A stretch of 48,700 nt of DNA from Acidobacteria bacterium 5-1 (GTDB lineage: Bacteria; Acidobacteriota; Blastocatellia; Pyrinomonadales; Pyrinomonadaceae). The notes under the pieces were generated by a model that was given only the letters and a program-made list of their open reading frames with translations, did not search any database and was not told the DNA's origin. This document shows, in pieces, positions 25,706 through 33,611 of the stretch (positions are counted from its first letter, which is position 1; every line of letters starts with the position of its first letter). The stretch lies in the NCBI GenBank assembly GCA_002050455.1, contig MWZA01000154.1, forward strand, positions 1 through 48,700, given 5' to 3'. The position numbers and the translations under genes were made by a program.

Positions 25706-26140
25706 TTATTTGGGCGAATTCGCCTCTTTTTCAACCGATTTCAACACATCCGCCAGCGTAATCCGTAAAAGTTTTTCTTCAATTGCCGAATCAACTTTGT
25801 CCTGCAATTCTTCTAAAACCTTTTGAATATTTTTGCCGATAAAGCAATTTTGATTCGGCATTTGCGGATGCAGAGCAAAAACTTCACTGCTTGAAACTGC
25901 GCGGTAAATATCCAGAAGAGTAATATCTTCCGGTTTTTGCGTTAGACAAGTGCCGCCGCAAACTCCGGTTTGCGAAACAACCAGATTTGCTTCGTATAAA
26001 TTTCCCAACAAACGCCTGATGACAACCGGATTTGTATTTACGCTTTTGGCAATATATTCGGACTTCATCCGCTCATCGCAGTTTTTGGCAAGCATCGCCA
26101 AAACGTGAATTGCTATCGAAAACTGACTGCTTTTTGCCAT
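25706..26140 (-). CDS. Rrf2-family transcriptional repressor
   Basis: A 144-residue winged-helix protein. It starts SSQFSIAIHVLAMLA, with the recognition helix near SEYIAKSVNTNPVVIRRLLGNLYEANLV and then the family segment GGTCLTQKPEDITLLDIYRAV. Three cysteines follow the DNA-binding part (VCGGTC and QNCFIG), but the spacing is not that of the 2Fe-2S proteins IscR or NsrR, so it looks more like the YwnA type. Sensing by thiols is possible but not shown. The gene's own promoter is covered by a perfect palindrome, and a near-identical palindrome lies at the doxX promoter downstream, which suggests an autoregulated repressor of doxX. Confidence 0.88.
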   Translation of the reverse strand: MAKSSQFSIAIHVLAMLAKNCDERMKSEYIAKSVNTNPVVIRRLLGNLYEANLVVSQTGVCGGTCLTQKPEDITLLDIYRAVSSSEVFALHPQMPNQNCFIGKNIQKVLEELQDKVDSAIEEKLLRITLADVLKSVEKEANSPK

Positions 26141-26143
26141 AAC

Positions 26144-26179
26144 TGTAACAAGTTTAGTTACAAATTATATTTTTGTCAA
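26144..26179 (-). promoter_or_regulatory. Rrf2 gene promoter and autoregulatory operator
   Basis: On the minus strand, a perfect -35 TTGACA (26174-26179) is followed after 17 bases by TAAACT (26151-26156). The 19-bp palindrome TGTAACAAGTTTAGTTACA at 26144-26162 (TGTAAC-N7-GTTACA, perfect) encloses the -10 box. The start codon is at 26138-26140, so the message is nearly leaderless. Confidence 0.78.
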
Positions 26180-26199
26180 GTTTGATAGGAAAGGGAATT

Positions 26200-26832
26200 T
26201 TAGCAGATGTAATTTGTTAGCTGCTTTGCTTTATAAAAAAGATTTCCGACGGCAATCGTTGAAGTCGCACCTTGTTCAAATTTAATTTTTTCGTTGGAAT
26301 TTGCCGGTTTAATTTCTTCCTTTTTTCCAAACGGGAGCGGCGGCGGTTCTTCACCTTCCTGCGGATAATCGCGGTTCAAACTTTCGTAAATACTGATAAT
26401 TTCATCCCTTCCGTTTTTAGCTTCGGGATTACTTACGTCATATTTTAAGGCGCGTCGGTAATCGCCGAGCGCGGAGGCATACTGCCGCGCATCGGTTAGA
26501 GCAATTGCGCGTTTAAGGTATGCCTCAGCCAGAGCCTTTTTAGTCGCTTGGTCATTTGGTTTTGCCTCTAAGTTCTTTTCGGCTTGAGCAATTTCCGCGT
26601 TAAAACTCGTAACTTCAATCGGGTCTCCGCTTTGCTTCCATTTAGTTCTCGTTTCGGATTTCGGCACTATTGTCGGATTTTCCGTTGAATAATTTTCGCC
26701 CGAATGACTTGAAACAACCAAAGAATCATTCGAGTTTTGCGCCGGAGCATTTACATCAGCGGTTTGCTGAACGGCATTGCCGCAGCCAAAAGCTGTCAAA
26801 GCCAAAAAAAGTAAAACTGTAATTTTTTTCAT
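26200..26832 (-). CDS. Lipoprotein with TPR-like repeat
   Basis: The 210-residue protein has a lipobox (LTAFGC, Cys17), so it is probably anchored to a membrane. Residues of about 85-145 hold two tetratricopeptide-like helical hairpins (AEKNLEAKPNDQATKKALAEAYLKRAIAL and ASALGDYRRALKYDVSNPEAKNGRDEI). The C-terminal part is Pro/Glu-rich, then VGNLFYKAKQLTNYIC. No enzyme motif is visible. It lies 15 bases after the dikinase-like gene on the same strand, so it is probably cotranscribed and may assist it or simply share its regulation. Confidence 0.7.
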   Translation of the reverse strand: MKKITVLLFLALTAFGCGNAVQQTADVNAPAQNSNDSLVVSSHSGENYSTENPTIVPKSETRTKWKQSGDPIEVTSFNAEIAQAEKNLEAKPNDQATKKALAEAYLKRAIALTDARQYASALGDYRRALKYDVSNPEAKNGRDEIISIYESLNRDYPQEGEEPPPLPFGKKEEIKPANSNEKIKFEQGATSTIAVGNLFYKAKQLTNYIC

Positions 26833-26847
26833 AAATTTATTTTTTAT

Positions 26848-28818
26848 CTATTTTCTATCAATGTATGGACGCGCCTGCACAACATAAATGCGTCCGTTCA
26901 TAATTCCCCATTCGATGTCCTGTTCTTTTTTGTTGCCGAAGGCGCGTTTAATAACGATAGCGGCTTTGGCTAAATTTCTCGCCTGCAAATCGGTCAACAC
27001 GCGATTCCGCACATTGGCACATTTGTCGGGAGTTTCCTTCAAATCGCCGATTTCGTCAAAAGTCAGCGAATTTTCCTGCTGTGAAAGTGTCATCACGATT
27101 ACCGAATTCGACTCCGGATCAAACAAAATCTGTTCGGGAATGCCGTTGTTGTCAACGACTCTTGAATTATGTCCGCAAACCGCGCTGATGTAGACCGCGT
27201 TTTTGCTGTCCGGGTCGAACGGGTCTTTCGTAATCATCACGCCGCCTTTCTGCATATTCACGCCTGTTTGAATTAACGCCGACATATAAACGTCTGATTG
27301 GCTGACGTAATTTCTGACACGCGCTTCGTAAGCCTCAAATTTCCAGAGCGAAGCCCAGACTTTTTTTACTGCTTCGGTCAGATTTTCGGCGGTTTTCACA
27401 TTCGGCACGCTCGAATAAAGTCCCGCACCCGAAAAATTCGGCAAATCTTCCGAGTTTGACGAACTGCGGACAAAAACAGCGCGTCCGCCAAGCTGCGTTT
27501 TCCATTTTTGAATAATTCCTTTTTTCAACGCCTCGTCAAATTTTCCGTTTTGAATTTCCTTGCGAAATTCTTCCAACTTCTGACGGCGCACGCGTGGATT
27601 GTGGACAAATTCATTATCGAAGGAAAAATCATCAAGCTTCTTATTAAAACCGTTGTCTTCCATAAACTTATTATACCAATAGAAAGGTACGGTAAAGCCG
27701 TCGGGAACAATCACGCCCGGAATTTTGGCGTTCATCATTTCGCCCAGATTTGCCGATTTTGAGCCGTAAATAACGCTGTCTTTTTTTCGCATTGCGCGCA
27801 GTCCGGCAAGTTTTTTGGTTTTTAAATCAACCGGCGGAATTTGAATATCGGGCGGTTTATATTGGTCTAAAATTTGTTTGTCGGCAAATGTAAAACTGTA
27901 ATCGGTCAATTTCGCGTCAAGTTTTATCCATCTGGTATCGAACTCCTTAAAAAGTTTGTCAGCGTCTTTGATATAAACATTCGGGATGTTCCAGCCTTTT
28001 GCCAGAATATTGATATGTGAAAGCGGCGTTGAAGGCTTCGCCACGATAATTCCGGCAACCGGCGGCAGACTAAGCGGAAGTTCCTTCAAAACGACAATTT
28101 CGTTGTTGCCGATTTCCACAGTGTCGTCGAGTTCATCAATAATATGAATTCTGCCGATGGCAGTTCCCGTATTCAGCGCGAGATATGCTTGGTTTTTAGC
28201 GATGTCGCTTTGCAAAACACGCTCAATGCCGATGTCCGCCGAAGCGTCTTCCTGCCGAATCGAATTCGGTTTGTAATAAACCTTATCAAAAAAAGTTTTG
28301 TTAATCACGTCATTGGCAACTTTAATCAATTCACCGCTTGCCAGGTCGCCTTGCCAAAGTTCCCAGGTGAATTTCTCGACCGGCTTTTGCCGGGCAATTG
28401 TGCCGACAATAAACCGGCGGTCTTGATTGATATAAACCGTCGTAAAAACCTCGTCGCCGCGGGCGATTAAATAATTAGCCAGCAGAAAATCTTTATGAAA
28501 GCGAAACTTTTGCGTATTAACATAATAAATTTTGTTTTTGTTTTTGCGGTCAATGACAAACATCGCGTGCGGCAAAGCATAGGGCGTACCTTGATGAAAA
28601 GTCCGCGCCATCGAATCAAATTCTTCCTGAGAATTTATTTCAAGCAAAGAACGTTTGGCGGAATCGGGCGTTTTCGGCATCGCACCTTCCGTTTCACGCG
28701 CCGGCGAAGGTTTCCGCGCCATTTGCCCGCGCACGTTAAGCGGCAAGCAGCAAGCAGTAAGCAGTAAAAGAACTAAGAAACAATTCGTAATTCGTAATTC
28801 GTAATTCGTAATTTTCAT
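26848..28818 (-). CDS. Glucan-water-dikinase-like protein (phosphohistidine plus ATP-binding domain)
   Basis: The 656-residue product has a swivelling phosphohistidine domain at about 240-300 with His268 in PLSHINILAKG. A C-terminal PPDK-type ATP-grasp domain (about 335-656) includes YGSKSANLGEM, VFVRSSSNSEDLPNFSGAGLY, KKVWASLW and QDIEWGIMNGRIYVVQARP. PEP synthases have the ATP domain first. The order seen here, and the wording of several motifs, are those of plant alpha-glucan water dikinases, which phosphorylate polysaccharide through a His intermediate. Residues 60-235 belong to no family I know. The start ATG overlaps the carbonic-anhydrase stop (ATGA). The first 31 residues form a lipoprotein-like leader (LLTAC) encoded by tandem 7-bp repeats. 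An alternative start is the ATG at 28722 (MARKPSP). Substrate unknown. Confidence 0.75.
   Translation of the reverse strand: MKITNYELRITNCFLVLLLLTACCLPLNVRGQMARKPSPARETEGAMPKTPDSAKRSLLEINSQEEFDSMARTFHQGTPYALPHAMFVIDRKNKNKIYYVNTQKFRFHKDFLLANYLIARGDEVFTTVYINQDRRFIVGTIARQKPVEKFTWELWQGDLASGELIKVANDVINKTFFDKVYYKPNSIRQEDASADIGIERVLQSDIAKNQAYLALNTGTAIGRIHIIDELDDTVEIGNNEIVVLKELPLSLPPVAGIIVAKPSTPLSHINILAKGWNIPNVYIKDADKLFKEFDTRWIKLDAKLTDYSFTFADKQILDQYKPPDIQIPPVDLKTKKLAGLRAMRKKDSVIYGSKSANLGEMMNAKIPGVIVPDGFTVPFYWYNKFMEDNGFNKKLDDFSFDNEFVHNPRVRRQKLEEFRKEIQNGKFDEALKKGIIQKWKTQLGGRAVFVRSSSNSEDLPNFSGAGLYSSVPNVKTAENLTEAVKKVWASLWKFEAYEARVRNYVSQSDVYMSALIQTGVNMQKGGVMITKDPFDPDSKNAVYISAVCGHNSRVVDNNGIPEQILFDPESNSVIVMTLSQQENSLTFDEIGDLKETPDKCANVRNRVLTDLQARNLAKAAIVIKRAFGNKKEQDIEWGIMNGRIYVVQARPYIDRK
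28738..28812. repeat. Heptad tandem repeats inside the 5' end of the dikinase-like gene
   Basis: Plus strand: GCAAGCA, GCAAGCA, GTAAGCA, GTAAAAG, then four to five copies of AATTCGT. Both runs have a 7-bp period but different words. They encode residues of about 3-27 of the dikinase-like protein (ITNYELRITN and LLLTACC). Confidence 0.9.
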
Positions 28819-29477
28819 CCCCCGACTCCGATTTCCTGACGATTATTCAGCGTCTTCAAAAGCAAACTTCTCATATCCTCAATACTTTCGATGGTAACAT
28901 TCAAATCTTGATAAATACCGTCTGTAATGTAATAAATCCAACCATGAACGGTCAAATTTTGTCCGCGCAGCCAAGCGTCCTGCACAATTGTTGTTTCACC
29001 GACATTAACAACCTGTTCGATGACGTTTATCTCGCATAATTTGTCCAAGCGTTCATTTGCGGTTTTGGCGTTGTTTAACTCTTCTTCATATTTATGCGCA
29101 AGGTCTTGGATGTGCCGCAGCCAATTGTCAATCAAACCGAAGCGTGTATTTTCAAACGCGGCTTTCACGCCGCCGCAGTTGTAATGCCCGCAAACGATGA
29201 TATGTTTAACTTTAAGGACATCAACAGCAAACTGAATTACCGAAAGACAATTCATATCGGTATGAATTACAAGATTGGCGATATTTCGATGCACAAACAT
29301 CTCGCCAGGCAGAAGTCCGATGCTCGTTGCGGGCGTGATACGGCTGTCCGAACAGCCAATCCAGAGAAATTCGGGCGTTTGCAGTTCGGAAAGTTTCTCG
29401 AAAAACGTCGGGTCGCTTTTCTTAACGCTTTTCGCCCACTGTTTGTTTTGTTCTAAAAGATTTTTAAGTTTATTCAT
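28815..29477 (-). CDS. Beta-class carbonic anhydrase
   Basis: The 220-residue protein has the zinc site of beta-carbonic anhydrases: CSDSR (Cys42, Asp44, Arg46) and CGHYNCGG (His98, Cys101). It also has PGEMFVHRNIAN and the C-terminal VHGWIYYITDG. It interconverts carbon dioxide and bicarbonate in the cytoplasm. Length and motifs are typical of the bacterial Can/plant-like branch. No SulP transporter or cyanase gene is adjacent, which leaves bicarbonate supply for biosynthesis as the likely role. Its TGA overlaps the ATG of the dikinase-like gene, so the two are translationally coupled. Confidence 0.95.
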   Translation of the reverse strand: MNKLKNLLEQNKQWAKSVKKSDPTFFEKLSELQTPEFLWIGCSDSRITPATSIGLLPGEMFVHRNIANLVIHTDMNCLSVIQFAVDVLKVKHIIVCGHYNCGGVKAAFENTRFGLIDNWLRHIQDLAHKYEEELNNAKTANERLDKLCEINVIEQVVNVGETTIVQDAWLRGQNLTVHGWIYYITDGIYQDLNVTIESIEDMRSLLLKTLNNRQEIGVGG

Positions 29478-29495
29478 GATTTAAATGTTAAAAAG

Positions 29496-29749
29496 TTATT
29501 TTTCATCTTCTTTTCCGGTCGGCAAACGGCGTTCAAATTTAGCCAATTCTTTTTCAACCCACATTTTTGTTTTGTCGCTTTCGCTTTGCACGGCATAAAC
29601 TAAAACATCAATTTTCGCAGAATATTGACTGATAATTTCTGATAAATGAGCAACGTCCCGCCGTAGATTTTCGATGTCCTTTTCGAGCCTGTCAACTCTC
29701 GAAGTCAAAGTAAAAACCTTTGCCAACAGGTCAAATATTTTTCCAGCAT
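29496..29749 (-). pseudogene. Small coiled-coil protein, N-terminus hidden by a one-base A-run change
   Basis: The open frame encodes LLAKVFTLTSRVDRLEKD followed by a coiled-coil and a charged tail, about 76 residues from a TTG at 29726. Directly upstream is an ATG at 29749 that overlaps the intergenic junction, in a different frame. If the five-A run on the minus strand (29738-29742) had six A, the ATG would read MLEKIFDLLAKVFTLTSRVD..., a sensible start just after the preceding gene's TAA. So either a single-base deletion (real or sequencing error) disrupts the gene, or translation starts at TTG. Function unknown; the paired gene upstream is also a coiled coil. Confidence 0.5.
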
Positions 29750-29750
29750 T

Positions 29751-29981
29751 TTATTTCTCCGGAGATATTCCCCAATCGGCTATGCGCCGCGAAACTCGTT
29801 CCATAGTCTTTTCCGCTTCGGCAAGATTTCGCACAGTTTCCTCGTGCATTTTATCAATCCGCGCATCGCGTTCGGGACTTTCTTTTTCCATTCTCCGCAA
29901 AATTTCCAAAGTCGCGTCCAACATTTTCTCAAACTGCTTTGCCTCGCTTTCCGGTATTTCAAAAGTAATTGTATTTGCCAT
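29751..29981 (-). CDS. Small helical/coiled-coil protein
   Basis: The 76-residue protein MANTITFEIPESEAKQFEK... is almost entirely helical and charged, with heptad spacing from about 12 to 66. A strong AAAGGAG ribosome-binding site lies 8 bases before the ATG. No family is recognised. It is followed within 5 bases by the second small coiled-coil gene, so the two could form a hetero-oligomer, though nothing shows this directly. Confidence 0.65.
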   Translation of the reverse strand: MANTITFEIPESEAKQFEKMLDATLEILRRMEKESPERDARIDKMHEETVRNLAEAEKTMERVSRRIADWGISPEK

Positions 29982-30030
29982 TTGCCTGTTCTCCTTTCGC
30001 TGACTATTTTACGCTATTTTCCGCCGGAAT

Positions 30031-31290
30031 TCACCTTTTCTGTAAAATATCTTCAATCGCATCGCAAGCCGCCTGCGTGCCATGTTCGGCTATGACAATT
30101 TTGCTTGCCTCAACCGCACTTGCCTTGTAACTCAAATCGCTGAGCAGTTCGCGCAACTCTTTTGTCGCGGTTTCGGCGTTGTATTTTTCACGCGAAATTG
30201 TTCGTCCGACACCGATTCTTTCGCATCTTGCCGCGTTATCGGGTTGGTCGTGGCTGAACGGCATAATCAGGTGCGGAACTCCGGCACGAAGAACTTGCGC
30301 GGTCGTGCCGACTCCGCCTTGATGCACGACACAAGCGGCTTTTGGAAATACAAGCGAATACGGCGCGTAATCAAATCCGAGGACATTTTCGCCCAAACCT
30401 TTTGGCGGTTGATTGAAAACTCCGTATAAAATAACGGCGCGACGATTTAAGATTTTCGCGGCTTCGACGCTTTCTTCAAAAAAATCTTTCGCGTCCATCA
30501 CGGCAGCACTTCCCAAAGTAAAAACAATCGGCGGCTCACCATTTTCTAAAAATTCGCTCAAACCTTCGGGTATTTTACCCAAATCGCTTTGTCCGTCGTA
30601 AAAGCAAAAACCTGTTTGCAAAGTTGGGCTGTGCCAATCGGATTGCGGCTTACCGAGAACTTTGGAAAACATTGCTAGATGAAGCAAATCGGAGTATTTA
30701 TCGCCGAAAATCGGGCTGTGATTTTCGCTTAAACCGAGTTCGCGCCGAAATTTTCGGTAAGGCTCGAACCAAGATTCAACCATTCGGCGAATAACCGAGA
30801 AAAGCGCACCGTGAAACGTCGTGCCCAAGAAACGAAAATGCCGAAGCCATTGCGCGGTCGGCGGAACAATCGGGTCGTGTGCCGACATAAAAGAAGCAGG
30901 CGCGAGGCTGGTCGTTATCCATTTGATTCTGGTTTTTTCGGCAACCGACGCGGCGGCAAAAACGACTTCGCCCGAAATCAGAAGGTCTGCGCCGCGAACA
31001 GCTTTGGTCAAATCTTCATACATCGGGCGAATATTCGGAATGAGAATTTCTTTGAGAAGTTTTTCCGTGCCGGTTTTCGCGTCCATTATTTCACGTGCAA
31101 GCTGCTTGTCTTCGGGATTGACAACCGGACGCATCGGATGAAATTCAAAGCCGAGCGTGTCAATTTTTTCACGATAGACTTCCAGAGTATTGATGACAAT
31201 TTCGTGTCCGCGCTTCCGCAATTCAATCGCCAGCGCAAGCATCGGATGAAGGTCGCCCAGCGAACCAAAGGCAGCTAAAACGATTTTCAT
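30031..31290 (-). CDS. UDP-glycosyltransferase-like enzyme (GT1 type)
   Basis: The 419-residue protein starts IVLAAFGSLGDLHPMLALAIELRKRGHEI, the acceptor-domain start of GT1 glycosyltransferases. It has the donor-site stretch FTLGSAAVMDA near 260 and the VVHQGGVGTTAQVLRAGVPHLIMPFSHDQPDNAARCERIGVG signature near 320-362, in which HQGGVGT and the DQPDNA pair contact the nucleotide sugar. Relatives attach sugars to lipids, sterols, macrolides or 3-hydroxy-fatty acids (rhamnolipids). The substrate cannot be told. No signal peptide, so it is cytoplasmic or membrane-associated. It starts at the end of a heptad repeat that also supplies the stop of the upstream gene. Confidence 0.88.
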   Translation of the reverse strand: MKIVLAAFGSLGDLHPMLALAIELRKRGHEIVINTLEVYREKIDTLGFEFHPMRPVVNPEDKQLAREIMDAKTGTEKLLKEILIPNIRPMYEDLTKAVRGADLLISGEVVFAAASVAEKTRIKWITTSLAPASFMSAHDPIVPPTAQWLRHFRFLGTTFHGALFSVIRRMVESWFEPYRKFRRELGLSENHSPIFGDKYSDLLHLAMFSKVLGKPQSDWHSPTLQTGFCFYDGQSDLGKIPEGLSEFLENGEPPIVFTLGSAAVMDAKDFFEESVEAAKILNRRAVILYGVFNQPPKGLGENVLGFDYAPYSLVFPKAACVVHQGGVGTTAQVLRAGVPHLIMPFSHDQPDNAARCERIGVGRTISREKYNAETATKELRELLSDLSYKASAVEASKIVIAEHGTQAACDAIEDILQKR

Positions 31291-31313
31291 TTCAGTTATC
31301 AGTTATCAGAAAC
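31289..31313. repeat. Heptad repeat at the junction of two genes
   Basis: CAGTTAT, CAGTTAT, CAGAAAC in 7-bp steps. On the minus strand the repeat encodes the last codons and stop of the 70-residue membrane protein and then leads directly into the ATG of the glycosyltransferase. Confidence 0.7.
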
Positions 31314-31508
31314 ATCTGTGGTTACAATTTCCCGCGCTTCCTTTTCTCTTTGATTCAGCCTTTCTTTTACCTGAAAGCGGTAACTCAAAAAGAAACAAAC
31401 CGCACCAAAAACCGCAGAAACAAACATAGCATCCGTTTTGTCCTGCCACAGAAAAAATGCGGCGACTCCTGCCAGAATCACCGCCAATATTTGAAATAAT
31501 CTTTCCAT
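31299..31508 (-). CDS. Small two-helix membrane protein
   Basis: From the ATG at 31508 the protein has 69 residues. It has two transmembrane helices (LFQILAVILAGVAAFFLW and AMFVSAVFGAVCFFLSY) and a charged C-terminal tail. A TTG 36 bases upstream is a weaker alternative start. No family is recognised. It lies between the DUF4126 protein and the glycosyltransferase on the same strand and is probably part of their transcript. Confidence 0.6.
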   Translation of the reverse strand: MERLFQILAVILAGVAAFFLWQDKTDAMFVSAVFGAVCFFLSYRFQVKERLNQREKEAREIVTTDVSDN

Positions 31509-31547
31509 TGGTTGAATTTTATACCGCGAATCGGATTTTATCAAAAA

Positions 31548-32174
31548 TCAAGGAGCCTTACGCGCAATTTCCCTAAAACTTTTGCCCGCAAAAATTGCGC
31601 CGATTGCATTAAAAATTCGACGCACGGCACGAAAGATTTTCGGCGCAAACCAAACGAAGAAAATCAGGAAAATCATCAAAACAATCGTAATCAAAACCGG
31701 CGCAAACACCGCCAGAATCGTTCCGATAAATGCGATTATATCTTCAACTAAAGACAAAACCCAGTTTGAAACAGGTTCTGGCGAAAGATTTGCTCCGGCG
31801 CGAACCGCTGCTTTCGTTCCGTGCGACGAAAAAGCCAGACCGCCGCCGAGCAGAGTTGCAATCATTTGCATACCCGCGTCAGTTTGATTGGTCGCCGCAT
31901 AAGCGACAATTGCGCCCGCCGGAACGCGGATAAATGTGTGAACAACATCCCAAACGCTGTCAACGTATGGAATTTTGTCGGCGAAAAATTCAATGATGTA
32001 AAGAAATCCGGCAATTCCGATAATCCACCAATTATCGAGAACCTCCAAACCGCCGGGCAGATGCGTAAAGCCAAACTTTTGCAGCAAACCTAAAACCGTT
32101 ACGGTTGCGTAGAGATTGATGCCCGAAGTCCAAGCCGAACCAAGGGCTAAAGATAATGTTGAAAACCATTCCAT
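31548..32174 (-). CDS. DUF4126 membrane protein
   Basis: The 208-residue protein has about five hydrophobic segments. It starts LALGSAWTSGINLYATVTVLGLLQKFG, has FADKIPYVDSVWDVVHTFIRVPAGA in the middle, and has HGTKAAVRAGANLSPEPVSN near 118-138, all typical of DUF4126. Role unknown. The last 40 residues are basic (RAVRRIFNAIGAIFAGKSFREIARK). It is probably the first gene of a minus-strand unit with the small membrane protein and the glycosyltransferase. Confidence 0.8.
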   Translation of the reverse strand: MEWFSTLSLALGSAWTSGINLYATVTVLGLLQKFGFTHLPGGLEVLDNWWIIGIAGFLYIIEFFADKIPYVDSVWDVVHTFIRVPAGAIVAYAATNQTDAGMQMIATLLGGGLAFSSHGTKAAVRAGANLSPEPVSNWVLSLVEDIIAFIGTILAVFAPVLITIVLMIFLIFFVWFAPKIFRAVRRIFNAIGAIFAGKSFREIARKAP

Positions 32175-32253
32175 CGCGCTTTCTCCCTTTTCACAAGCCT
32201 AAAGTGTGGCGCAAAGCGTCATCAACTTTGCTCATTTTATCCAATTTTCCGAT

Positions 32254-33600
32254 TTATGCTTCTTCCTCTTCTTCCGCACCGTCTTTTTTGATACCGAATT
32301 TTTCCAATCGGTATTGTAGAGTTCTAAAGGTCAAACCGAGCATTTTCGCTGATTTCGTGATGTTATTTTCGGTGCGTTCCATCGCCTGCATTATCAAACT
32401 GCGCTCGACATCTTCAAAATTTACACCTTCGGGCGGCAGTTTGAAAAGTTCGTCGGCGGAAGCGGGTTTTGATTCCTGCGTCATTTCCGGCGGCAAATCT
32501 TCGGTTGTTATCGTGTCGTTTTCGCACAGTAAAATGGCGCGTTCAATTGCCGATTCGAGTTGCCGCACATTGCCCGGATAACTGTAGATTTCCAACAAAC
32601 GTCGCGTTTCGGTGTTGATTTTTATCTCGCGTTTCATGTCGCGTGTGTGCTTTTTCAAAAAATATTCAATCAAAACGGCAATGTCGGAACGGCGCGTCCG
32701 AAGCGGTGGAATTTCGATGCTCAAAACATTCAAGCGATAATATAAATCTTCGCGGAATCTGCCGTCTTGCGTCATCTTTAATAAATCACGATTTGTCGCG
32801 GCAACCACACGCACATCAACATTCATTTCCTTTGTTCCGCCAACACGCCGAATCTGTTTTTCCTGCAAAGCGCGAAGAATTTTTGCTTGCAGAGAAATGT
32901 CGAGTTCGCCGATTTCGTCCAGAAACAAAGTTCCGCCGTCGGCAACTTCAAACAGACCTTTCTTTTCACCAACTGCGCCCGTAAAACTTCCCTTCTCGTG
33001 TCCGAAAAGTTCGCTTTCGAGCAGATTTTCGTTAATCGCGGCGCAGTTGACGGCTTGAAAAACTTCGTCCGTCCGCAATGAATTGTTGTGAATCGCCCGC
33101 GCAATCAATTCCTTTCCCGTTCCCGATTCACCGCGAATCAAAACCGTCGAATTTGACTTAGCAACTTTCAAAATCAGCTTTTTCACCTTATCCATTTCCG
33201 GCGAATCGGAAATAATTTCTGCGTCAAGCGTCGTTAATTTGTTCAAAGCGCGAGAAACTGTGTCGAGAAGTTTGTCCGCATCGTATGGTTTTTGCAGATA
33301 ATCAAATGCGCCAAGACGTAACGCATCAACCGCCGAATCAACCGTTCCGTGCGCCGTTAAAAGCAAGACAATAATGGATTTATCAAAATCCGTTAATTCT
33401 TTTAACAAATCCAAACCGCTCATTCCCGTCATTTTCAAATCGGTCAAAACAAGGTCAAAATGCCGGTCGGCAACAAATTTCATCGCCGCTTCTCCGCTTG
33501 AAGCCGTCGTTACGTCGTAGCCCTCGCCCGACAAAATCATTTCCAAAATCTCGCGCTGACTTTTTTCGTCATCTACTACTAAAATACTTTTTCTTGCCAT
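32254..33600 (-). CDS. Sigma-54-dependent NtrC-type response regulator
   Basis: The 448-residue protein has three domains. The receiver domain (1-120) has the acidic pair Asp10-Asp11, phosphoacceptor Asp54 in LVLTDLKM and KPYDADK. The AAA+ domain has Walker A GESGTGKE at 157-164, the sigma-54 contact loop GSFTGA at 204-209 (Ser in place of the usual Ala), and GTLFLDEIGELD as Walker B. A C-terminal Fis-type helix-turn-helix ends the protein (MERTENNITKSAKMLGLTFRTLQYRL). It activates transcription by sigma-54 RNA polymerase when phosphorylated. The likely kinase partner is encoded 1.9 kb away at 35458-36945, with two plus-strand genes in between. Confidence 0.95.
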   Translation of the reverse strand: MARKSILVVDDEKSQREILEMILSGEGYDVTTASSGEAAMKFVADRHFDLVLTDLKMTGMSGLDLLKELTDFDKSIIVLLLTAHGTVDSAVDALRLGAFDYLQKPYDADKLLDTVSRALNKLTTLDAEIISDSPEMDKVKKLILKVAKSNSTVLIRGESGTGKELIARAIHNNSLRTDEVFQAVNCAAINENLLESELFGHEKGSFTGAVGEKKGLFEVADGGTLFLDEIGELDISLQAKILRALQEKQIRRVGGTKEMNVDVRVVAATNRDLLKMTQDGRFREDLYYRLNVLSIEIPPLRTRRSDIAVLIEYFLKKHTRDMKREIKINTETRRLLEIYSYPGNVRQLESAIERAILLCENDTITTEDLPPEMTQESKPASADELFKLPPEGVNFEDVERSLIMQAMERTENNITKSAKMLGLTFRTLQYRLEKFGIKKDGAEEEEEA

Positions 33601-33611
33601 AAAAATTTTCC

